Counted from the first letter of the stretch, positions 53,893-63,862 are shown. The stretch is 64,000 nucleotides of DNA from an uncultured Corynebacterium sp. (GCF_946222835.1 NZ_CAMIHD010000012.1:1-64000), one strand, 5' to 3'. Made by a program: numbers and translations. Notes: generated by a model not told the origin, from the sequence alone.

Positions 53893-54789
53893 TTATTGGC
53901 CCCTGCGCGCCCGCGCTACCCAATCATCCGCCGCGGTGAGATCGCGCGGCGGCTTGCCCGCAGGCGTTGCCGCCGGCCAAGAGCCGAGGAACAGCAAAAC
54001 CTCTGTCCGCAGCCACAGCGCACGCAGCGCCTCCGCCACCGGTTGATCCTCAATGTGCCCGATAAGATCCACATAAAAGCGGTACGTGCCAAATGTCTCA
54101 CGCGTGGGCCGGGATTCGATCCGAGATAGATCCACGCCGCGGTGCGCAAGGTCCTGCAATGCCCCCACCAGGCTGCCCGGCTCATTAGGCAGGGTAAAAA
54201 TAACGCTCGTGCGGTCCTGGCCGGTACGCGCGGTGGGCCTTCCGGGCCTTCCCACCAAAACGAAGCGCGTTGCAGCGCCCTCGACGTCCGCCACGCCTTG
54301 GGCGATAGTCTCCAAGCCGAAGATCTCGGCGGCACGTGCTGGTGCCGCAGCGGCATCAGCGTCTCCACGGGCTACGGCCTCGGCCGCGGCGGCATTGGAG
54401 CTGGCCGGCACAAACTCTACCTCCGGCAAGTTATGTTTCACCCATCCACGGATTTGCTGGAACGCCACCGGGTGGGTGCTCAGCCGCCGAATATCACCCT
54501 TCCCTGGCCGAGTCATGATGCTAAAGGCCACAGGGATATCCACCTCGCGGTAAATCTGCACCGGTTCTGCTTCAACGAGCGCATCAAAGGTGGTGGTCAC
54601 AGCGCCATCAACGGAATTTTCAATGGCTACGCAGGCATAGTCTGCCTGCCCGGCACGCACGGCAGCCACCGCTTCCGAGGGAGAGCCAACCGGCAGGGTC
54701 TCGACCTCCGGCAGGTGCGCAGCAAACTTGTGCACGGCTGCTTCCGTAAAAGTTCCGGCCGGTCCAAGGAAGGCGATGGTGGTAGTCAT
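53893..54789 (-). CDS. pheA: Prephenate dehydratase
   Basis: Converts prephenate to phenylpyruvate, the committed step to phenylalanine. The 298-residue protein (ATG at 54789, GGTGAC upstream) begins FLGPAGTFTEAA, the substrate-binding motif, and has the catalytic ATRFVLVG segment near residues 174-181 and a C-terminal ACT domain with the NEPGSLVGAL and RIESRPT motifs that bind phenylalanine for feedback inhibition. There is no chorismate mutase domain, as is normal for corynebacteria. It is divergent from the amidase gene by 33 bases. Confidence 0.95.
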   Translation of the reverse strand: MTTTIAFLGPAGTFTEAAVHKFAAHLPEVETLPVGSPSEAVAAVRAGQADYACVAIENSVDGAVTTTFDALVEAEPVQIYREVDIPVAFSIMTRPGKGDIRRLSTHPVAFQQIRGWVKHNLPEVEFVPASSNAAAAEAVARGDADAAAAPARAAEIFGLETIAQGVADVEGAATRFVLVGRPGRPTARTGQDRTSVIFTLPNEPGSLVGALQDLAHRGVDLSRIESRPTRETFGTYRFYVDLIGHIEDQPVAEALRALWLRTEVLLFLGSWPAATPAGKPPRDLTAADDWVARARRGQ

Positions 54790-54822
54790 GCACGTCACCT
54801 TAGCCCACTAAACTGGTGCCCC

Positions 54823-55959
54823 ATGGACTTTTCCGTAGAACAACTCCGCGCGGATCTGCACGGCCTTACCCCAGAGAAACACGGTTTTACCTACTTGGAT
54901 ATGGACCGGAAGTCCTCCGGCCACGGCCGGCTTAGCGGCTGGGTCCTCTCTGCCAAGGATCTCTGCGATGTTCGCGGCATGCCCACGACCTTGGGAAACG
55001 TTGATCGCACCTACCATCCCGAGCACAGCGATGCCTTCGTAGAGGCCTTAGAAGAGCAAGGTGCGCTGATCATCGGTAAGTCCTCCACTCCAGAGATGGG
55101 CTTGCGCGTGGATACGGAACCGGTAGGCCTGCCCCACCCCGATAATCCCCTCTACCCCGGCTGCACCCCGGGTGGTTCCTCGGGCGGTGCAGCGGTGCAG
55201 GTCGCGCGGGGTTTGCTGCGCGCGGCGCACGCCAGCGACGGTGGCGGATCCATCCGCGTACCGGCCGCTGCCTGCGGTGTGGTGGGCTTTAAACCGGCAG
55301 GAAAAGAACTGGGTGTGCAGGGCTTTATCACCCGGACCGTGGCCGATAATGCGTTTCTGCATGGCCACCGCATGATCACTCCCCGCGCCCGCATCGGCCT
55401 GCTGGTGGAGCCATTATTCTGCGATGCCAGCGTCGACGCGCACCACCTGCGCGCTGCCCGCGAGGCGGCCCAACGCCTGCGAGCAGCCGGCTTCCACGTG
55501 GTGCCCATTTCCCCGTATCCGCAGGCCCGGGCCACCTTTGCGCATTTCCGGAATACCTTTACCTCCCGCCTGGCAGGGCTCAGCCCGGCGGCGGGTTACG
55601 CCGCGTGGATTGCCCAACAGGGCCAGCGCGTCAGCTCCGCTGAACTGGCCGCGGCGAAGGCGCATGTTCGGCAGCTGTCCGGCTTACTAGCCCAGGAGTG
55701 GGGCGTCGATGCCATCCTCACCCCAATGCTGACCACGGATCCGCCGCGCATTGGCCATTTCCTCTCTCTTTCCCATGCGGAAAATTTCGCGGCCCAGACC
55801 CGGTGGTCCCCATGGGGTTCCCTTTTCAATATGGCCCGCCTGCCTGCCATTTCCGTGCCGTGGACCATTCCCAATCACCCGCCGGTGGGAGTACACCTGG
55901 GAAGCATTACGCTTTCCGACGCCGCCCTCCTCGGCCTTGCCCACATCCTGCACCCATGA
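54823..55959 (+). CDS. Amidase signature-family hydrolase
   Basis: A 378-residue amidase of the AS family, which hydrolyses C-N bonds of amides. The Lys-cisSer-Ser triad is present: K45 (VLSAKDL), S119 in GGSSGGAAV and the nucleophile S143 in DGGGSIRVPA. Start is the ATG at 54823; a very long in-frame extension upstream is antisense to pheA and is not coding. The family includes amidotransferase GatA, but this protein is shorter and its partners GatB and GatC are absent, so a stand-alone amidase is more likely. It overlaps the CPBP gene (ATGA). Confidence 0.9.
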   Translation: MDFSVEQLRADLHGLTPEKHGFTYLDMDRKSSGHGRLSGWVLSAKDLCDVRGMPTTLGNVDRTYHPEHSDAFVEALEEQGALIIGKSSTPEMGLRVDTEPVGLPHPDNPLYPGCTPGGSSGGAAVQVARGLLRAAHASDGGGSIRVPAAACGVVGFKPAGKELGVQGFITRTVADNAFLHGHRMITPRARIGLLVEPLFCDASVDAHHLRAAREAAQRLRAAGFHVVPISPYPQARATFAHFRNTFTSRLAGLSPAAGYAAWIAQQGQRVSSAELAAAKAHVRQLSGLLAQEWGVDAILTPMLTTDPPRIGHFLSLSHAENFAAQTRWSPWGSLFNMARLPAISVPWTIPNHPPVGVHLGSITLSDAALLGLAHILHP

Positions 55960-56654
55960 CTAAGTCCCTACGCGCCGAACTGCTCATCGTCCTCACCCTC
56001 ACTTTTGGCATTTCCGGGGTGCGGGCGGTGCTGCATCTCATCAATTCTCTTGCCTCGCCACAGCGGCTCAATGAGCAATCCGTGACGCTCAATTCCAGCC
56101 AGTCCTCTTTAGCCTGGGTGGATATGGGCCTGCAGCTGTGCTCGGCCGCCGTACTCTGCTCCTATGGTGCTTTGGCGCTTTTCCTGCTGGCTAAGGACCA
56201 TATTTTCCCGCGTTCCTACCGCGCCCGCGACTGTCTGGAGGGCGCGGGGCTTGCCGCCCTCATTGGCATCCCGGGGCTCGCCCTGTATTTCGCGGCACTG
56301 CAATTGGGGTGGAGCAAGGAAGTCATCCCGGGCGACTTCGCCAATGCCTGGGTGGAAATCCCCGTTTCCCTCCTCAAGGCCGCTGCCAACGCCTTCGCGG
56401 AGGAAACCGTGGTGGTGATGTGGCTTATGACGCGCTTGCGCCAGGCCCACTGGTCGCTGCCAGCCACGCTGGCCGCAAGCTCCATTCTTCGCGGTTCTTA
56501 CCACCTCTACCAGGGTGTTTCCGCTGGATGTGGCAATATCATCATGGGGTTAATCTACGGCTATTACTACCACCGCACGGGGCGGGTATGGCCTCTGGTC
56601 ATAGCGCATTTTCTTATCGACGCCGTCGCTTTCGTGGGTTATTCCTTCCTGTGA
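55956..56654 (+). CDS. CPBP-family intramembrane metalloprotease
   Basis: A 232-residue polytopic protein with about seven helices and the CPBP (Abi/CAAX-protease-like) motifs: AFAEETVVV (paired glutamates near residue 147), RGSYHLYQG (Arg and His), and AHFLIDAV (His, Asp). These form the glutamate-histidine metal site of the Rce1-like fold. Members include CAAX processing enzymes and bacteriocin self-immunity proteins; substrates in corynebacteria are unknown. The ATG overlaps the amidase TGA, giving coupled expression. Sixty bases separate it from the LCP gene. Confidence 0.85.
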   Translation: MTKSLRAELLIVLTLTFGISGVRAVLHLINSLASPQRLNEQSVTLNSSQSSLAWVDMGLQLCSAAVLCSYGALALFLLAKDHIFPRSYRARDCLEGAGLAALIGIPGLALYFAALQLGWSKEVIPGDFANAWVEIPVSLLKAAANAFAEETVVVMWLMTRLRQAHWSLPATLAASSILRGSYHLYQGVSAGCGNIIMGLIYGYYYHRTGRVWPLVIAHFLIDAVAFVGYSFL

Positions 56655-56717
56655 AAAAGCCCTTAAGGGGACGTCGCGAAGCAGGCGTTGCTCCCTGCTC
56701 CTTGTAAGGTATAGCGC

Positions 56718-57962
56718 ATGACTGAATCAGGACGAGATCCGCATAGGGAGGCCCGCCGCGCCGGCGACGACTCCCCCACTGAATTCGTCCTTGGGGCCGA
56801 TGGACGTCCCCTCAAGGATCGATACGGCCGCCCCATTCGACGCCGCACCGCCGCTCGCCCGACACCGCGGCGCATCGAACCGGAACAGCAATCCTTCCGC
56901 GCTCCGCAGCCACAGCGGCAGCAACAGCCACCCCGCCGCACCCCGCCCCCAACGCCGAGCCGCTACCCGAGCCAATACCGAGCGCAGCAACGCCCGCCTC
57001 GTCGAACCGAACCCCGACCGGCACCTCGTCAGCGCCCACATAGCCGCCGCAAGAAGGTCAATCCGGCCAAGCGCGCCCTCGGTTGTATTGGTCTGGCGCT
57101 GGTTGTCCTCTTGGTATTCAACCTCGTCTTTATGTTTTGGACCGATGCTCGCCTGACCCGTATCGAGGCGCTCCCCGAAGACCAGGTGCCTAATACCGCC
57201 GGTACCAACTGGTTGCTTGTTGGTTCCGATTCCCGTCAAGGCCTAAGCGAGGAACAGCAGGCTGAACTGGGCACCGGCGGCGATGTGGGCGAAGGCCGCA
57301 CCGATACCATCATGCTGCTGCACATCCCTCGCACCGGCAAGGCCAAGCTCGTGTCCATTCCGCGCGATAGCTACGTGGAAGTCCCCGGTTTTGGCATGGA
57401 CAAGATCAATGCCGCCTTTACCTACGGTGGACCGCAGCTACTCACCCAAACCGTTGAAGGGACAACCGGTCTGCACATCGACCACTATGCCGAAATCGGT
57501 ATGGGTGGCCTGGCCAATGTGGTCGATTCCGTCGGCGGCGTGGACGTTTGCGTGAAAGAACCCATCAATGACCCGCTAGCCGGCATCGATCTCCAAGACG
57601 GCTGCCAGAAGCTCAAGGGACGCGATGCCTTGGGCTACGTGCGCACCCGTGCTACTGCCATGGGAGACCTAGACCGCGTGCAGCGCCAGCGCGAATTCTT
57701 CTCCGCCTTGCTGGATAAGGTCGCTTCCCCAGCTACCCTTATCAACCCTCTCCGTGCCTTCTCTTTGGTCAACCACACCGCTTCCTCGTTCATCGTGGAC
57801 GAGGGCGACCACGTCTGGCACCTTGCCCGCGTGGCACTCGCCATGGGCTCCGGTGTGGAAACAGAGACCGTCCCCATCGGTGGATTCCAAGACACCGAGG
57901 TAGGCAACGTAGTCCTCTGGGACGAGGAAGCAGCCTCCGGATTGTGGGATTCCCTCAAATAG
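56718..57962 (+). CDS. LytR-CpsA-Psr (LCP) family cell-wall ligase
   Basis: A 414-residue LCP protein that in mycolate actinobacteria joins arabinogalactan (as decaprenyl-PP-linked) to peptidoglycan. A long cytoplasmic N-terminus (1-118) is rich in Arg, Gln and Pro; one transmembrane helix spans about 120-141; the exported catalytic domain (about 160-385) has the conserved acidic and Arg residues in GRTDTIMLLHI, SIPRDSYVEV and GYVRTRATAMGDLDRVQRQ. There is no LytR_C tail domain, so it resembles the shorter corynebacterial paralogue rather than LcpA. AAGG lies eight bases before the ATG. A bidirectional terminator follows. Confidence 0.92.
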   Translation: MTESGRDPHREARRAGDDSPTEFVLGADGRPLKDRYGRPIRRRTAARPTPRRIEPEQQSFRAPQPQRQQQPPRRTPPPTPSRYPSQYRAQQRPPRRTEPRPAPRQRPHSRRKKVNPAKRALGCIGLALVVLLVFNLVFMFWTDARLTRIEALPEDQVPNTAGTNWLLVGSDSRQGLSEEQQAELGTGGDVGEGRTDTIMLLHIPRTGKAKLVSIPRDSYVEVPGFGMDKINAAFTYGGPQLLTQTVEGTTGLHIDHYAEIGMGGLANVVDSVGGVDVCVKEPINDPLAGIDLQDGCQKLKGRDALGYVRTRATAMGDLDRVQRQREFFSALLDKVASPATLINPLRAFSLVNHTASSFIVDEGDHVWHLARVALAMGSGVETETVPIGGFQDTEVGNVVLWDEEAASGLWDSLK

Positions 57963-57970
57963 CGATCAAA

Positions 57971-58002
57971 AAATGGCACCTCCCCCACAGGAGGTGCCAT
58001 TT
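57971..58002. terminator. Bidirectional rho-independent terminator between LCP and DUF5926 genes
   Basis: Perfect 13-base arms AAATGGCACCTCC (57971-57983) and GGAGGTGCCATTT (57990-58002), with A-tract upstream and T-tract downstream. It serves both convergent genes. Confidence 0.92.
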
Positions 58003-58010
58003 TTATATCT

Positions 58011-58931
58011 TTAGCGCAAGGTAACCTGGCGGGATTTAATGTTTTCTAGCTGCTTGCGCTCATCGGCGCTTAGCTGAGCATCATTGGAGATTTCTTCCTC
58101 CAGGGCCTTATCCACGCGGGTGAGGTGGTCCTCATAAGAAGCGTAGTCAACCTCTGGATCCAGGTCGAAGACTGGAGCGATGAGACCGTGCGTGCGGAAG
58201 ACACCGGCAAACTTGGTGCCCTCACCGAGGTTCAGCTCACCGCGGGCGGCTACGCGAGCTAGTGCGTTCAGGAATGCGGATTCATCATCGCTCGGACGAA
58301 CCCAACGGATGTGAGCCTTGCCACCGCCGGCATTTGCCCAAAAAGCAGCGCCGGTGATGTTCTCGCCCACTTCGTGGGATTCGATGACGGAATCATTAGC
58401 TGCGCGTAGGGACTGCGCAATCTGCGGGGTAACCTGTGCACCCTCTGGAATCCACCACTCGAAGTCTTGGTGTACCTGCACGTCGAGGGCTGCGGAGGCG
58501 TCGATAAGCTCCTCCAGCTTCGGCTCCGAGCCATCGGCCGCGGTGGATTCAAGGGTGGCGCCGGGTTCATTATTCTTTACCCAGTTAAGGGCAAAGGCGA
58601 GGTCGCGGCCCGGGTTATGGGTATGCGACTGTACCTGCAGGCCCACGAAGGCATCGCCGCCAAATTCGGTGTCCCGAATAAGCGCGGCAGAAGCACCCGG
58701 CAGGACGGTGGCTACATACACGTTCTTATCGCAGCCTTTGACCTCAAGCTTGGCAAAAGCGGAGGGGACGAACTCCTGCATGGCGACTAGGCTGGCCTCT
58801 GCAGCAAGTCCACCATAGGGGCGGGGATCCTTTTCTAGGGCAGCGCGCTCCTTGGCGCGGGCAGCGAGCTTTGCCTGACGGCGGGACATGCCTTCAGGCA
58901 GCTGTTCCTTGTTCTTTTTCTTCTTGGCCAT
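58011..58931 (-). CDS. DUF5926-family protein
   Basis: A 306-residue cytoplasmic protein starting MAKKKKNKEQLPEGMSRRQA, a basic N-terminus followed by a globular domain. It matches the conserved actinobacterial DUF5926 family. The Lys/Arg-rich head suggests RNA or ribosome contact, but there is no experimental function known to me. It lies downstream of a GDPD gene (20 bases) and ldh on the minus strand, so it is likely the last gene of that operon. Length and composition are typical, with no sign of damage. Confidence 0.82.
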   Translation of the reverse strand: MAKKKKNKEQLPEGMSRRQAKLAARAKERAALEKDPRPYGGLAAEASLVAMQEFVPSAFAKLEVKGCDKNVYVATVLPGASAALIRDTEFGGDAFVGLQVQSHTHNPGRDLAFALNWVKNNEPGATLESTAADGSEPKLEELIDASAALDVQVHQDFEWWIPEGAQVTPQIAQSLRAANDSVIESHEVGENITGAAFWANAGGGKAHIRWVRPSDDESAFLNALARVAARGELNLGEGTKFAGVFRTHGLIAPVFDLDPEVDYASYEDHLTRVDKALEEEISNDAQLSADERKQLENIKSRQVTLR

Positions 58932-58951
58932 GCCTCCAAGATACCTGCTTA

Positions 58952-59656
58952 CTAGAGCTCAATGGCATGCAGGGCCACTTCGGGTTGGTTGGTGGCGAGC
59001 ATATCCACCCCGTTGGCCCACGCCCATTTCATATCCTCCGGCTTATCTACGGTCCACAGGTACGTAGGCAATTCCTGGGCGCCGATAATTGCCGGCTGTA
59101 GCTTCGCGCGCAGCAAGGATACGCCCAGCGCGGTGGGCTTGGACAACATCACATCGGGCCAGTTGACGTGGCGCTCCCAATCGCGGCGGAGATAAATCCG
59201 ATCCATGTGCGGTGCCAAATTCTGCATGCGGCGAATGGCATGGTGGGAAAAAGAGATGACATGGATCCGGGGATCGTCGAAAAGCCCCGCATAACGCAGG
59301 CGCAGCACCGTTTGCTCCTCCAGGATGTCTCCCTGGCCGGAGGGGTGCTTGGTCTCAATGTATAGGTGGTGCGGTTTGCCCTCGAGTAGTTCCAAGAGTT
59401 CATCGAGAAGCATCATGCGCTGGCCCGAACCGATATCTACGCCGCGCAATTCTTCCCAGTCCAGCTTGGAAATACGTCCAGGGCGCCCCGCGGTGCGGTC
59501 CAACGTGGGATCGTGTTGGACCACAACCTTTCCGTCGCGCGTCAAGCGCACATCGCACTCAACGCCATGAATTGGCAAATCTAAAGCCTTCTCAAAAGCT
59601 AGAGGGGATAGCTCTGGATATTTTCCGGAGTACCCCCTGTGAGCGACAATCTTCAC
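58952..59656 (-). CDS. Glycerophosphodiester phosphodiesterase family protein
   Basis: A 234-residue GDPD TIM-barrel enzyme. The catalytic and metal residues of the family are visible: H6-R7 in VAHRGYSG, the acidic pair in VECDVRLTRDG, and the second histidine in VVVQHDPTLDRT. It hydrolyses glycerophosphodiesters to glycerol-3-phosphate and an alcohol, feeding the glycerol-3-phosphate pool. No signal peptide is present, so it acts in the cytoplasm. Start is GTG at 59656, overlapping the ldh stop (TAGTG), and so translationally coupled with ldh. That link with ldh is unusual but clear. Confidence 0.9.
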   Translation of the reverse strand: MKIVAHRGYSGKYPELSPLAFEKALDLPIHGVECDVRLTRDGKVVVQHDPTLDRTAGRPGRISKLDWEELRGVDIGSGQRMMLLDELLELLEGKPHHLYIETKHPSGQGDILEEQTVLRLRYAGLFDDPRIHVISFSHHAIRRMQNLAPHMDRIYLRRDWERHVNWPDVMLSKPTALGVSLLRAKLQPAIIGAQELPTYLWTVDKPEDMKWAWANGVDMLATNQPEVALHAIEL

Positions 59657-60603
59657 TAGCCGAAGAACTCTTCCTTGATGTCATTCAGGGTCTTCGCAGA
59701 AGCATCGAAACGCTCCTTTTCGTGCTCATTGAGCTGCAGCTCAATCGCGCGCACGATGCCGGAGCGATTGATAATGGCGGCGGTGCCGATGTAGAGATCT
59801 TCTACGCCGTACTCGCCCTGCAGGTACGCAGAAACTGGCAGAGCCACGTCCTGGTTCTGAATGACGGCGGCGGTAATGCGGGCTAGACCCATGCCGATGC
59901 CGAAGGAAGTGGAGCCCTTGGCGTCAATAATGGAGTAGGCGGCATCGCGGGTATCTTCGAAGATCTTCTCGATGCGCTCTGCATACTCCGGATCCGTATC
60001 CAGCTTCTTGGACAACGGAACACCAGCGATGTTGGCAGTAGAAACGGCCGGCAGCTCGGAATCGCCGTGCTCGCCCACGATGTAGGCGTGGACGGACTTC
60101 GGGGCAACGCCTTCCAGCTCACCCAGCATGTAGCGGAAGCGTGCCGAGTCCAGCACGGTGCCGGAGCCGATGACGCGCTTGTGGTCCAGACCAGAGGCCT
60201 TCCATACGGCGTAGGTCAGGATGTCCACTGGGTTGGACGCGACAAGGAAGATACCATCAAAGTCATTGGCCATGACATCGGAAACGATGCTGTTCATGAT
60301 CTTGACGTTCTTGCCCACCAGGTCGAGGCGAGTTTCGCCCGGCTTCTGTGCGGCACCGGCGCAGATGACGACCATATCGGCATCTGCACAATCGGCGTAG
60401 GTGCCCTTGGTAACGCGGGTACGGGTGGGAGCCCAAACAACACCATGGTTGAGGTCCATGACGTTTCCCTCTAGCTTCTTTTCATCGATGTCGATGATTG
60501 CCAGGTGGTCAACGATGCTTTGGTTGATGAGAGCGAAGGCGTAGGCGACTCCCACGTCGCCGGCGCCGATGAGAACTACCTTGTTTCCTACATGATTTGC
60601 CAT
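59656..60603 (-). CDS. ldh: L-lactate dehydrogenase
   Basis: NAD-dependent enzyme that reduces pyruvate to L-lactate. The 315-residue protein has the dinucleotide loop [10 protein letters not shown], the substrate arginine region [13 protein letters not shown], the catalytic-pair segments NPVDILTYA and GEHGDSE (histidine), as in bacterial LDHs. ATG at 60603 is used; an in-frame TTG 15 bases upstream is possible but less likely, and the ribosome site is weak in both cases. It overlaps the GDPD gene and is divergent from the Abhydrolase_9 gene by 87 bases. Confidence 0.95.
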   Translation of the reverse strand: MANHVGNKVVLIGAGDVGVAYAFALINQSIVDHLAIIDIDEKKLEGNVMDLNHGVVWAPTRTRVTKGTYADCADADMVVICAGAAQKPGETRLDLVGKNVKIMNSIVSDVMANDFDGIFLVASNPVDILTYAVWKASGLDHKRVIGSGTVLDSARFRYMLGELEGVAPKSVHAYIVGEHGDSELPAVSTANIAGVPLSKKLDTDPEYAERIEKIFEDTRDAAYSIIDAKGSTSFGIGMGLARITAAVIQNQDVALPVSAYLQGEYGVEDLYIGTAAIINRSGIVRAIELQLNEHEKERFDASAKTLNDIKEEFFG

Positions 60604-60690
60604 GACCCCATTGTGCAACTTTCTCGGAATTTTTGCACGGGCTAGATCTCACCCTGAAATTCCCACCGAAATCTGGGACAATCGGGCATT

Positions 60691-62433
60691 ATGAAACGCG
60701 CTCTCCGCCGCGCTGCACTAATCGCTCTTGGCGTAGCCGCGGATCTCACGCCCATCGTCCGTATGACCAGCCGGCAAACTTTACCGCCCAATATGTCGGC
60801 TGGAATTTTGGGTGCGGAATTAGCCACGTGGGCAGCAATTTCACCCTCTCTCCTCCCTCGCCCGTGGTGGGTGACTGCCGCCAATGTAGCCATTGGCCAG
60901 GGCATCGGACATTTGGGGGCGGCTTCGACAAGCTTCTTCCTCAATAGCATTGGCAAACGCCCACAGGACCGCCTGGGGCCACAACATCGACAGATCCTGC
61001 ACCTTGCTATCGGCGCCGGCACCGCCTTTAATGCCGTACTTTCGTTGCGCAACCAGAAAAAGCAGGCGGAGTTAGTCAATAAACAGCTCGTGCGCGGGCC
61101 CGTCACGGCGGCTATCGGCTTGGCTGCTGGCACCGCAGGCTATGGCACACTACTTCTTATCGGGGAAGCCACACAGCTGGCTGTTACTAAATTATCGCGC
61201 CAGTTGGGACGCTGGGTACCGGCGCTTATCGCTTGGCCGGTGGTTACCGCGGGACTGAGCTTAACGGCCTTCGCACTTTCTGACCGCGTGGTTTTCCGGC
61301 GCTGGCTGCGCTCGCTATCACACCAAGCGCAGCGAATAAATAAGCAAATTTTCCCTGGCACCTCTATGCCGTGGGAGCCGGAACGTTCCGGTAGCCCGTG
61401 GTCACTCGAACCGTGGTCGGCCCTGGGTCAACAGGGCCGTCGCTTCGTATCCAATGGCCCCCGCGCCCGCGATATCCGCATGGCAACAGGAATCAATGCG
61501 AAAGAGCCCATCCGCATCTACGCCGGCTACATCCCAGGCCGCTCCTTCCGGCAATCTGCGGAAAAAATTCGCGCCGAACTCGAGCGCACTGGTGCACTGC
61601 GGCGAGAAACGATTGTTATCCAGATGCCGGCCGGCTCGGGGTGGATCAATAACTGGGGCGCGAGCTCCTATGAGTTTTTAACGGGCGGTGATTGCGTCAC
61701 CGTCACCATGCAGTATTCCTATCTACCCTCGGTTTTTGCTTACCTCGTGGATAAAAACGCACCGAAGCAGGCGGCCCGCGAATTGATTCGGGTGGTTCAA
61801 GAAGAAATAGACAAACTGCCAGAAGAAAACCGCCCACGGCTCTATTTCGCAGGCGAATCTCTTGGCGCTTACGCCATTATGGATAACTACCATAATATGG
61901 AGGACCTACTTTCTGAATGCAATGGCGCCGTCTTTTCTGGCCCTCCGCGTATGACGCACTTTACGCAACGTCTGCGCCGAGATATTGGCTCTTTGGAACG
62001 CCTGCCCGTTATCGACGGCGGCAAGCATGTCCGCTACGCAGCCGTCCCCAGCCACACCCTGCACGACGCCTTTGGCAACGACTACGCCCACACTTGGCGC
62101 CGGCCCCGCATGCTCATTGCCCAGCATGCCTCCGACGCAATCGTGTGGTGGGATCTCAACCTTCTCGTGCGCAGACCCACCTGGCTCCATGAACCGCAGC
62201 CGGAAACACTGCACGCGGACACCTTCCGACAGCTGCACTGGGTACCGTTTATTACCTGGTGGCAAATTGGCTTGGACCAAATCAATTCCCTCAACGTCCC
62301 TGGCGGGCACGGGCACAACTACTTTGAGGAAATGCTCTGGTACTGGGATGAGGTTTTAGGCTCCCAATCGCGCCAATCGCTCACACCGAAGTTGGCTAAG
62401 AAGATTGCCCGCTTCATCCGGCGCGATGCTTAA
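60691..62433 (+). CDS. Abhydrolase_9 family membrane alpha/beta-hydrolase
   Basis: A 580-residue protein with an N-terminal membrane region (about four to five helices to residue 210, Abhydrolase_9_N type) and a C-terminal alpha/beta-hydrolase domain with the nucleophile elbow GESLGAY (S390). A histidine near GGHGHNYFEEM is a likely third catalytic residue. This family is found mainly in mycolate-bearing actinobacteria; substrates are not known, though a lipid-modifying esterase would fit the membrane domain. It shares a four-base overlap of stop codons with msrA. Confidence 0.85.
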   Translation: MKRALRRAALIALGVAADLTPIVRMTSRQTLPPNMSAGILGAELATWAAISPSLLPRPWWVTAANVAIGQGIGHLGAASTSFFLNSIGKRPQDRLGPQHRQILHLAIGAGTAFNAVLSLRNQKKQAELVNKQLVRGPVTAAIGLAAGTAGYGTLLLIGEATQLAVTKLSRQLGRWVPALIAWPVVTAGLSLTAFALSDRVVFRRWLRSLSHQAQRINKQIFPGTSMPWEPERSGSPWSLEPWSALGQQGRRFVSNGPRARDIRMATGINAKEPIRIYAGYIPGRSFRQSAEKIRAELERTGALRRETIVIQMPAGSGWINNWGASSYEFLTGGDCVTVTMQYSYLPSVFAYLVDKNAPKQAARELIRVVQEEIDKLPEENRPRLYFAGESLGAYAIMDNYHNMEDLLSECNGAVFSGPPRMTHFTQRLRRDIGSLERLPVIDGGKHVRYAAVPSHTLHDAFGNDYAHTWRRPRMLIAQHASDAIVWWDLNLLVRRPTWLHEPQPETLHADTFRQLHWVPFITWWQIGLDQINSLNVPGGHGHNYFEEMLWYWDEVLGSQSRQSLTPKLAKKIARFIRRDA

Positions 62434-63077
62434 TCGCACTTCACCCCGGTGCTATGGTGCGGGCAGTATCCATTGGGCACCTTATGTAGATACTGCTGAT
62501 GCTCGTCCTCAGCTAGGTAGTATTCCCCGGAATCTGTATCGGAAAGGAGTTTAACCTCCGTGGTGGTATCTCCGAATCCGAATTCCTTGAGCTTATCTGC
62601 ATAGGAATCCACGATGGTTTGGATTTCTGCGCGTTCTTCTTCCGTGCGCGGATAGAAAGCAGAGCGATATTGTGTGCCCACATCATTGCCCTGGCGGAAG
62701 CCCTGGGTGGGATCATGCGCCTCTAGGGCCTGCACCACAAGATCCCGCAGGTCTATCCGTTGCGGGTCATAGACCACCTCAACCGCCTCGGCATGGTTGG
62801 TCAGTCCACGGCATACCTCGTAATACGTAGGATTCGGGGTAGTGCCACCCGCATAGCCCACCGAGGTGGACTCCACGCCTTCTGTTTCCCAGAACATCTT
62901 CTCCGCGCCCCAGAAACATCCCAGCGCAATAAGAATGGAGCGCTGTCCTTCTTTCCACGGTCCGGTAATCGGCGTTCCTAAAACAGCGTGCGGGGCAGGG
63001 TCCAGAATCGGTTCGGCTCGCCCCGGAAGCGCTTGGTCTGCGGCAACGAGCTTGGGCTCCGGCTTAAACATCCACAT
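62430..63077 (-). CDS. msrA: Peptide-methionine (S)-S-oxide reductase
   Basis: Repairs oxidised methionine (S-form) in proteins. The 215-residue protein has the active-site GCFWGAE (C54) and the conserved GYAGGTTPNPTY and HAEAVEVVYDP segments. It is divergent from sodA across 164 bases, giving an oxidative-stress pair. An extended N-terminus of about 45 residues before the core is typical of actinobacterial MsrA. No signal peptide is seen, so the enzyme is cytosolic. Confidence 0.95.
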   Translation of the reverse strand: MWMFKPEPKLVAADQALPGRAEPILDPAPHAVLGTPITGPWKEGQRSILIALGCFWGAEKMFWETEGVESTSVGYAGGTTPNPTYYEVCRGLTNHAEAVEVVYDPQRIDLRDLVVQALEAHDPTQGFRQGNDVGTQYRSAFYPRTEEERAEIQTIVDSYADKLKEFGFGDTTTEVKLLSDTDSGEYYLAEDEHQQYLHKVPNGYCPHHSTGVKCD

Positions 63078-63241
63078 GAGGTATAGCTCCTTCCTTATTC
63101 CTTCTTTCCAACGTTGTACTGCGAAAAGCTATTCCGCGGCCAGTTAATATTCGCTCTAGTTCCACAATTCGAATTAATCATGGCGAAATCTTTCAACCGT
63201 GCCTATCATCGGGACACGTACCCGAAGAAAGGATTAAATTA
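63078..63241. promoter_or_regulatory. Divergent promoter region msrA/sodA
   Basis: 164 bases, more A/T-rich than the coding parts. It contains the palindrome AATTCGAATT and a possible sodA -10 TATCAT (63204-63209). GAAAGGAT lies before the sodA ATG. No known stress-regulator site could be assigned. Confidence 0.4.
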
Positions 63242-63844
63242 ATGGCTGTTTACGAACTTCCTGACCTCCCATACGCATTCGACGCACTGGAGCCACACAT
63301 CTCCGCAGAGATCATGGAGCTCCACCACGATAAGCACCACGCAACCTACGTTGCTGGCGCTAACGCTGCACTCGAGGCGCTCGAGGAAGAGCGCAACGGC
63401 GAGGCTAACCCGAATCGTATCCGTGCCCTGTCCAAGAACCTGGCATTTAACTTGGGTGGCCACACCAACCACTCCATCTTCTGGAAGAACCTGTCCCCGA
63501 ATGGTGGTGGCGAGCCAACCGGCGAGCTGGCAGAAGCTATCAACCGTGACTTCGGTTCCTTTGAGAAGTTCAAGGCTCACTTCTCCGCTGCTGCTACCTC
63601 CCTGCAGGGCTCTGGCTGGGCAGTTCTGGGCTACGACCACATTGCTGGCCGCCTGATCATCGAGCAGCTGACTGACCAGCAGGGTAATACCTCCATCAAC
63701 TTCACCCCGCTGCTGATGCTGGATATGTGGGAGCACGCTTTCTACCTGCAGTACAAGAACGTCAAGGCCGACTACGTTAAGGCCGTATGGAACGTCTTCA
63801 ACTGGGATGACGTTGCTGAGCGTTTCGCTGCAGCCACCAAGTAA
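63242..63844 (+). CDS. sodA: Superoxide dismutase (Mn/Fe type)
   Basis: Converts superoxide to oxygen and hydrogen peroxide. The 200-residue protein has the N-terminal metal ligand in [13 protein letters not shown] (H28), the second histidine in NHSIFWKNL, and the C-terminal [11 protein letters not shown] segment with the Asp and His ligands. Family length is normal. Codon use is strongly biased, as for a highly expressed gene. A strong terminator follows at once. The corynebacterial enzyme is manganese-dependent. Confidence 0.97.
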   Translation: MAVYELPDLPYAFDALEPHISAEIMELHHDKHHATYVAGANAALEALEEERNGEANPNRIRALSKNLAFNLGGHTNHSIFWKNLSPNGGGEPTGELAEAINRDFGSFEKFKAHFSAAATSLQGSGWAVLGYDHIAGRLIIEQLTDQQGNTSINFTPLLMLDMWEHAFYLQYKNVKADYVKAVWNVFNWDDVAERFAAATK

Positions 63845-63862
63845 CCCCTTTTAGTTACTCGG

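Noticed and set aside
54142..54822. Long N-terminal extension of the amidase frame
   Set aside because: It lies antisense to pheA; the family-like N-terminus begins at the ATG at 54823.
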